From Erythroxylum novogranatense (taxonomy: Eukaryota; Streptophyta; Magnoliopsida; Malpighiales; Erythroxylaceae): a stretch of 64,000 nucleotides of DNA. A model generated the notes under the pieces. The model was not told the DNA's origin and did no database searches. It saw only the letters and a program-made list of their open reading frames with translations. A program made the translations under genes and the position numbers. This document shows positions 58,241-64,000 of this stretch, piece after piece (position 1 is the stretch's first letter; every line of letters starts with the position of its first letter). Location of the stretch: assembly GCA_029891385.1 (NCBI GenBank), contig CM057224.1, forward strand, positions 31,749,005 through 31,813,004. Direction: 5' to 3'.

Positions 58241-58396
58241 TGGAGTATGTTTTGCGTTACTTATTATATATGTTGAATGTTTTGAATTATTAGCTTTTGA
58301 CTTATACAAAATGAGTTATATTATATAAGATGGATATGCATATTATCATTGTGTACTGAAATTATGTGTTATTTATTTTTGTATACAAATAAATGG

Positions 58397-60785
58397 AAGG
58401 AAGCTCAAATACTCCCCGATCAACCTACTTCAGGAAGATACAATGATCTAACTTGGGCTCACGTTGTTACAGTTTCTGGTAAAAAAAATCATACCATTTG
58501 CTTGTTTTGTAACAAGCATTTGAAAGGTGGAGGAATTACTTGATAAAAAAAGGCATTTAGTTGGGGTTAAAGGAGATGTGGATGCATGTAAAAAAGTAAG
58601 TCATGATGTGAAGTGGTCGATGAAAACATTGCTTGATGAACATCAATTTGAGAAAGATAGAAGGGAAAGACTAAATTTTGAAATTAGTAGTAAAAGTTCG
58701 TTTTCTGGTTTTCGTGATGATTATGGAAATGTTGAAAGTGGAAGTGGTAGTAGTAGTGATACTAGTAGTGTTCCATCTCAGCCTTAGGATCAGGAATAAT
58801 CTAATGTGAGGAAGAGAAGAAGGCAAGTGACTAATTTCTTTGCACCACGAACACCTCCTAGAGCCCAATCTTCAATTCGTAGTGCAATGCAATCAAGAGA
58901 TGCGATTCACAATGTCAATATGGAAGTAGCTAGATGGTGGTATGATACAGGTTTGTCATTCAATGCTTCTCAGTCTTATTATTATCAACTTATGATGGAT
59001 GTAATAGCCTCTTATGTTCTAGGATACAAAGGACCATCGATTGATGACTTAAGAGGTAAAATTTTGAGTTGTACTTTTTTTTAAATTAGAACTTATTTGT
59101 CTGAAAGAAGAGTGAGTTGGGGTACTTATGGTTGTTCAATTATGTGTGATGGTTGGACAAATAGGAGACAAGAGTCTATTATAAATTTTTGGTTTATTCT
59201 TCGAATGGCTCTATGTTTTTGAAATCTATTGATGCATCTGACCTTATTAGAAATATTGAGACTTTGTTTGGAATATTTGATGAAGCTGTGAATGAAGTAG
59301 GGTCGGAATACATTATTCAGTTTATTGCTGACAATGATTCCGCTTATAAAGTGGCAAGGAAAAGGTTACAGAATACCTATAATTCATGTTTTTGAACTCC
59401 TTATGTTGTACATTGCATTGACTTAATGTTGGTAAATATAGGGGATCCTAGATATTTTCCTGTTATTGATGAGACTATGCAGAAGGCTAAAAAGGTAACA
59501 AAATTCATTTATAATCATGCATGGGTTTTGAATTTGATGAGAAGAGAATTTACCAATAGTAGGCATTTTTATCGCTCTGTTGTGACAAGATTTGTAACAA
59601 ATTTTTTATCACTTCAATCTTTTGTTTTGATGAAGATAGAGTTAAGACAAATATTTACAAATGATAAGTGGGTTGCATCTCAACATACTAGGTCTAATGC
59701 TGGAATGAAGGTTTGTAGTATTATATCGGAAGATAGAGAATTTTGGTCACAATATCAATTTGTTATCCGAGTTTGTAAGCCTTTGGTGAGGGTGCTTCAG
59801 TTGGCTGATAGTGAAGAAAAGCCAATAATAGGTTACATTTTTGATGCTATAGAGAGAGCGACATAAGCAATTAAGGCCAATCTGAAAAATAGGCCTGCTT
59901 TATACACACCATATCTCTCAATCATTAATGAGAGAAGGGAAAGACAACTTTCTTTTCCATTGTTTGCAGCTGGGGCATTTTTGAATCCTAGTGTGTATTT
60001 TAGACTAGATCTTGCAAAGCAAGCTGAAGTTAGTAGAGGAATGTTTTTCACAATTACAACAACTGGTTCTCATGATGTAATGCAAAATCTTTTAAGCTCA
60101 TAAATAGAGCTTTAAAAGTTGTCTTATAGGGATTTTGGAATGCTAATTGCTATTCGACAACGAGGAAAATTTCTCCAAGTATTACTTATTTCCTATTTCT
60201 TATATGTTGAAAATTAATTATCACTTTATTTTGTTTATAATACTACTTTTGTTATCTTATAACTTGCAGTTTCTTGTTGGGATCAATTCAGAAATTGTGT
60301 TCCAAAATTGAAAAAGTTAACGTTTCGAATTTTAAGTTAATGTATGAGTGCAATTAGGTGTGAACGAAACTGGAGCACATTTGAATTTATCCACTCAAAG
60401 AAAAGGAATAGATTGGAACATACAAGATTGAATGACTTGGTTTATATTTGTTACAATTTAAAGATTCGGAAAAGGTATGTTATTTTCATTATTATCATTA
60501 TTAATTTCAATATAATTTTTTATAATTTTCTAATAATTAAAGTTAATTGTTTACTAGGAGTCTTAATAGTACAAGTAGTTCAAATGATCCAACTGTCATT
60601 GATAATATTGAAGTTTTAGCGGATTGGGTTTCTGAAGAATTCAATTTGGTTGATGTGAATGATTTGGATTTGAAAGATAATCTTGGATGGGAAAGCATTG
60701 ACATGTCATTTGATGTATTAAATTTGAATGATAATGATGATGAAGCTCCTCTCAATGATGAGGATTTTGCACCAAATGATCACTA
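58397..60785 (+). pseudogene. hAT-type transposase (BED finger, DUF659, hAT C-terminal), broken
   Basis: ATG 58397 is followed, after frame changes, by a BED-type finger (WAHVVTVSGKKNHTICLFCNKHLKGG; C-X2-C, then HLVGVKGDVDAC, 58450-58590). A DUF659 region follows at about 58960-59400 (FNASQSYYYQLMMD, IMCDGWTN, FLKSIDASD, IIQFIADNDSAY, VHCIDLML). Next is a core piece to 59866 (FIYNHAWVLNLMR, VTRFVTNFLSLQS). The hAT dimerisation end is at about 60340-60475 (CERNWSTFEFIHSKKRNRLEHTRLNDLVY). An intron at 60475-60557 (GTATGT...AG) joins an acidic tail ending TAG 60785. Stops at 58546, 58786, 59394, 59864 and 60101 kill it. A second intron is possible at 60179-60269. Confidence 0.85.
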
Positions 60786-61554
60786 GGGTCAGTGCAGTAC
60801 TAAAGGGTATCCTCCCATTGACGATTGAATTTCAGGTTTTTATTTTTCCTCTTCTTTTTAATTTTACTTGTATTTGATGTTTATGTTAAGTTGTATATAT
60901 GTAATGTAACTGTAATATTTTTGTTTCAAATTTAATTTCTACTTGATTACATCTTCGTCATCAACTCTTTTGTAATATTTTTGTTCTTTTTATCGAATGT
61001 TTTGAATATTTTGATGCAATATTATTTATTAAAATGATGAAATTGTATTATTGTAATATTTTAAATATTTTGTATTATTCTTAATTTTATAATTTTATGA
61101 TGATGATTATCTTTATTTATATTAATTGTGGTTATTAATTATATGTAAAATATTTTAAAATTATTGTTATTTCATATTAATTGTCATTATTATTTATTAT
61201 TAAGATTTTTGAAAATATGATTGATGTAAAAAGTAAACTAGTTAAGTATACAATCTGTTGTATAATATACCAATATGGACTATTTTGTAATTTTTAAAAA
61301 TTTTAGAAATTATTTCATAAATTTAAAAAATTACCCGAAACGGTACCCGATATCGACTGATATCGGTACAGTTTCGTTCCAGAACTCAATCCGATACCTA
61401 ACCCGGTACGATATTCATAACTTTGCGTTAATGTCAAAAGAATCCGTTCACCATCGATTTAGGATCATAGCGACCTATAATCTTATTACTAAAGTGAGAA
61501 TAAAAGTTAGTGATTAAGCACTAATTATTATTAAAAATTGCGAGGTAACAACCA
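60786..61554. other. A+T-rich sequence after the hAT gene, no gene seen
   Basis: It is very A+T-rich to about 61320. It then has a C+G-richer stretch (61325-61410) with an interrupted palindrome, GTACCCGATATC and GATATCGGTAC around four bases. Such GGTACC and GATATCGG words are common near hAT ends, so the right terminus of the transposon may lie here. I could not pair it with a left terminus. Confidence 0.4.
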
Positions 61555-62486
61555 CACATTTGGTTTTTATATTGGTCTCATGTAAACCAACCAAATTGAC
61601 TTTTTAAGTAGAAGAAAATCTCTAATAATTTATTGTTTGGAGGTAGAATCCATCAATTTCACATTCCAAGATATGATCAACATATTTAGAAATGTGAGAA
61701 GGAGCTAGATGAGCGTTCTTTATGGGCTTTCTTCTGACTTTCTTCCTTGACACCAAAGTTTTGAAATTAACAAGAGGTCTAGAGATCATAACTGCATCAT
61801 CAAGAATATGAGATGAGCTATTCTTATTAACAATAGTAACATATGTTACCTCAATTTAAGTCAAGATAGAAAGGCTTATAAAAGATAAGTTAGGAGCTTC
61901 TTAATAAGGAGGACATCTAACTTATTCACTTCCTACTCTAGCTAAAGGGAGGGAGCTTAAGGTGAAAAGCTCTTATCAACATCAATTGTTAGGGAGTGAA
62001 TAGCTTCTATTTCTAGTCCTATGTCCACCTAAGAAATTGATAAATTGTCCCCAGGAAGCTAATTATGATCTTTATAAGTAAAATGTTTCTCGATAAGTCT
62101 TCACACTTTTGTTTGATTAAATTTAGTAAGCTTTCACTAGTAACTCAACGTTCGATTCACTTAAATAAAGTTCCTTACATCATCAAGCTTTAATATTCTT
62201 AATGTTTTCCAATGTTCCTTTTCAAGCTCTACTCCAATTCAAATTCTTTTGTAGCCTTTCCTCTTTAAAGTTGTTTTGTTTTCATCCAGGCATATGTCTT
62301 TTTAGTGAACCTAAAAGGTAACTAAGTCCCTCCACATACTAGTATTCCAATGGAAAACTATAAAAATTCACCACAATATGAGCATATCTATGTTTCATCA
62401 TTTTCGTCTCAAGTCTCATCGTCCATTTATGGAAGAAGGGGGGTTTACCTATAATATATGATGATCTCATTTCTAAGATCTTGATA
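61555..62486 (-). pseudogene. LINE gag (DUF4283) C-terminal part and endonuclease start
   Basis: From 62448 leftward the minus strand reads PFFHKW, then YAHIVVNFYSFPLEY*YVEGLS, the DUF4283 pattern of plant LINE gag proteins, then VELEKEHWKTL near 62225. A low-similarity linker follows. At about 61690-61555 comes the endonuclease start, ISWNVK, STSKQ and IRDFLLLKK, matching the SWNVRGLN opening of LINE ORF2. The rest of the endonuclease is at 45235-44486. One Trp codon is now TAG. It is cut on the right by the solo LTR at 62492. Confidence 0.65.
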
Positions 62487-62491
62487 AAGTT

Positions 62492-63589
62492 TGAAAACAA
62501 TCTAGAAGGGAGGGTTGAATAGATCTTTTAATCTTTTCGCAAAATGCTACAAAAATAGAGAATTAAAACACACAAAACAAGCAACCAAAATTGAAATGTA
62601 AAAGAGTAGAGAAGAAACACAAACACAGTGTTTATAGAGGTTCGGTGCTAAGACCTACGTCTTCTACCTAAGCTCCCACTTAGGATTTTGTTAAAGCTCT
62701 TTACTACACACTTTTTAGTTCAGTGTGAACTCTTACAACTCAACTTGACTTCCGACTCAAGCTACACCTTACCAATGATTTGTTTTCCCGGCACAAATCC
62801 TACTACCTCTCAAGTGATTCCTTTCTAATCACTCAGCTCACAATAATAACGATGATAGAAATGAAGTAGTAAAGCTCAGTACAGCTGAATACAATTAGAA
62901 TATGCTAAGAGCAAATTGAGAGAGATGTGAAGATAATTTTGAACTATGGTAAGTATGCTTCACTATGGACTTGTACCAACAATCCTCTGAAGTTCCCCCT
63001 TTTATTTGCAGGCTTCAAGACATTTTTAGACGTTGTAGAACTCTCCTAGCCATTGTAGAATGCTCCTAGCCGTTGTATGAAGATTTTTCTCTCGTTTAAA
63101 ATCAATTGACACAGTCAAATTATGTGCAGCTGTATTGATAGTCGACTAGTCGTATGTAATAGTCGACTAGTACATTATAGTCAACTTTGTCTTCAAGAAT
63201 TAGTCGACTAACACTGTCGTTTTTCAAAAAGTTTCAACTTCGCTCTTCGAATAGTCTATTTATCCAACTGACAAGTCTGATTGTTAATAGTCGACTTGCA
63301 ACATGATGGTCAACTAGCCTCTAGCTCCAACTGACAGATCTCACATAATCTCCAATCTTTGATTGTTGAGATGCTTATTTTGAATTATTCATACGAGATC
63401 TTCAAGAAATACACGTTGGTAATTTCTGATACTCGATATTGCTATCTTGATTAATTTTTATCTGACTTGAAAATAGGTGTGACATCATTTTAATCCAAAT
63501 ACCTGAAATTATTTCTTAACCAATTCTTTAAGTTTTATTATTATCAAAACATAGAAGGATTTAATTTGTCAACCTCCATTGATCCAACA
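62492..63589 (-). mobile_element. Sirevirus-like solo LTR (1098 bp)
   Basis: It begins TGAAAACAATC and ends TTGATCCAACA. The flanks AAGTT (62487-62491) and AAGTT (63590-63594) are a perfect TSD. Layout matches the Copia-C LTR on the minus strand: a GAAGGGAGGGTTGAAT block near the left end and TATTATCAAAAC near the right end. Four AGTCGACT-type palindromes are at 63139-63290. No internal region is present. Confidence 0.8.
63139..63290. repeat. AGTCGACT palindromes in the Sirevirus-like solo LTR
   Basis: TAGTCGACTA or a one-base variant occurs at about 63150, 63171, 63203 and 63290, with diverged copies (TAGTCAACT) between. The same 8-bp core is arrayed in the Tekay LTRs. Confidence 0.75.
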
Positions 63590-63594
63590 AAGTT

Positions 63595-64000
63595 TACTTC
63601 TTTTATTCAATTTGATAGGGGAAAAAAACTCATTTTCGTTAATAAGTGTATTTCTTAGTCCAAACTTGTCCCAATTTGAAATTCCCCATTTATGTACAAT
63701 AAGTTATACAAGATGTTTAACTATAAAGTATCCAAATAAGATGGTGCACCACTTTCAGGTTTATATTCTAATAACCTTAACCGGAGGAGGAACAATATAT
63801 GAAACTTCACTAACTAAAGGAAGGATGAACATAAGGGTCAAAAGAGTAGTCGCCCCTCAAAACCTTTAATTAGGGATGCTTCGAAGAAGTTGGGGAAGAG
63901 ACAATGTAGAGGGAGCTGATAGAGATGACAAAACGAGGGGTGTCAAGGGCAACCTAAATTAGAAGAGCCACCTAAGTTAAAGAGGTGAGAAGGAAAAGAG
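63595..64000 (-). pseudogene. Probable N-terminal part of the LINE gag
   Basis: The minus strand near 63690-63595 reads KWGISNWDKF and NEFFFPIKLN, in the frame and position expected for the DUF4283 half that precedes the solo LTR. Further right the reading breaks up and I recognise nothing. This is a weak call based on continuity across the solo LTR. Confidence 0.35.

Overview
The window is nuclear DNA of a flowering plant, probably a eudicot (the family assignment is an inference). It is A+T rich, carries no recognisable host gene, tRNA, rRNA or CRISPR array, and consists almost entirely of transposable elements nested in one another. Evidence for a plant is the presence of Tekay/Del-type chromovirus Gypsy elements, Sirevirus-type and other Copia elements, a plant DUF659-type hAT transposase and a DUF4283-type LINE. 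Every LTR element with a visible primer binding site is primed by initiator tRNA-Met. I made all calls by eye from translated motifs, LTR pairs and target-site duplications (TSDs). No database was searched.

Left block (1-20908). The host is a decayed Gypsy element on the + strand (Gypsy-1). Its gag, protease, reverse transcriptase, RNase H and integrase pieces lie in order at 2206-3013, 7482-9085, 18757-19233 and 20206-20908. Five insertions interrupt it: the 3' end of a Sirevirus-like Copia (1-2205); a 4.46-kb solo LTR (3014-7476, TSD GCACC); a complete non-autonomous element with 4.4-kb LTRs around only 817 bp (9086-18751, TSD ATTGG); a 967-bp solo LTR whose tail is an inverted repeat (19234-20200); and a minus-strand chromovirus, Gypsy-2, from 20909.

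Middle block (20909-44485). Gypsy-2 keeps its 3' LTR, a pol gene with a roughly 1-kb internal deletion, and part of gag. It stops at 26797, where it meets the truncated 3' LTR of a minus-strand Copia (Copia-B, 26798-44485). A Sirevirus-like Copia (29505-39421, TSD TGTAC) sits inside the integrase gene of Copia-B. The junction at 26797/26798 looks like one large deletion that removed the rest of Gypsy-1 and Gypsy-2 and most of the Copia-B 3' LTR.

Right block (44486-64000). The host here is a minus-strand LINE. Its DUF4283 gag and the endonuclease start are at about 61555-64000; the rest of the endonuclease and the start of the linker are at 44486-45235. The two halves are separated by a 16-kb insertion holding a dead hAT transposase (58397-60785) with 64-bp minisatellite flanks. 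Within that insertion lies a nearly complete Tekay chromovirus (45839-56184, TSD GTATG). A Sirevirus-like solo LTR (62492-63589, TSD AAGTT) splits the LINE gag.

All genes are broken. The best preserved is the Tekay pol, and its nonsense codons look like methyl-cytosine decay. LTR pairs often differ by small indels rather than substitutions, so consensus error in the assembly may add to the apparent decay. The most unusual features are the giant-LTR element with almost no interior, LTR tails that have taken in a primer binding site (once in inverted orientation), and palindrome arrays shared by unrelated LTR families.
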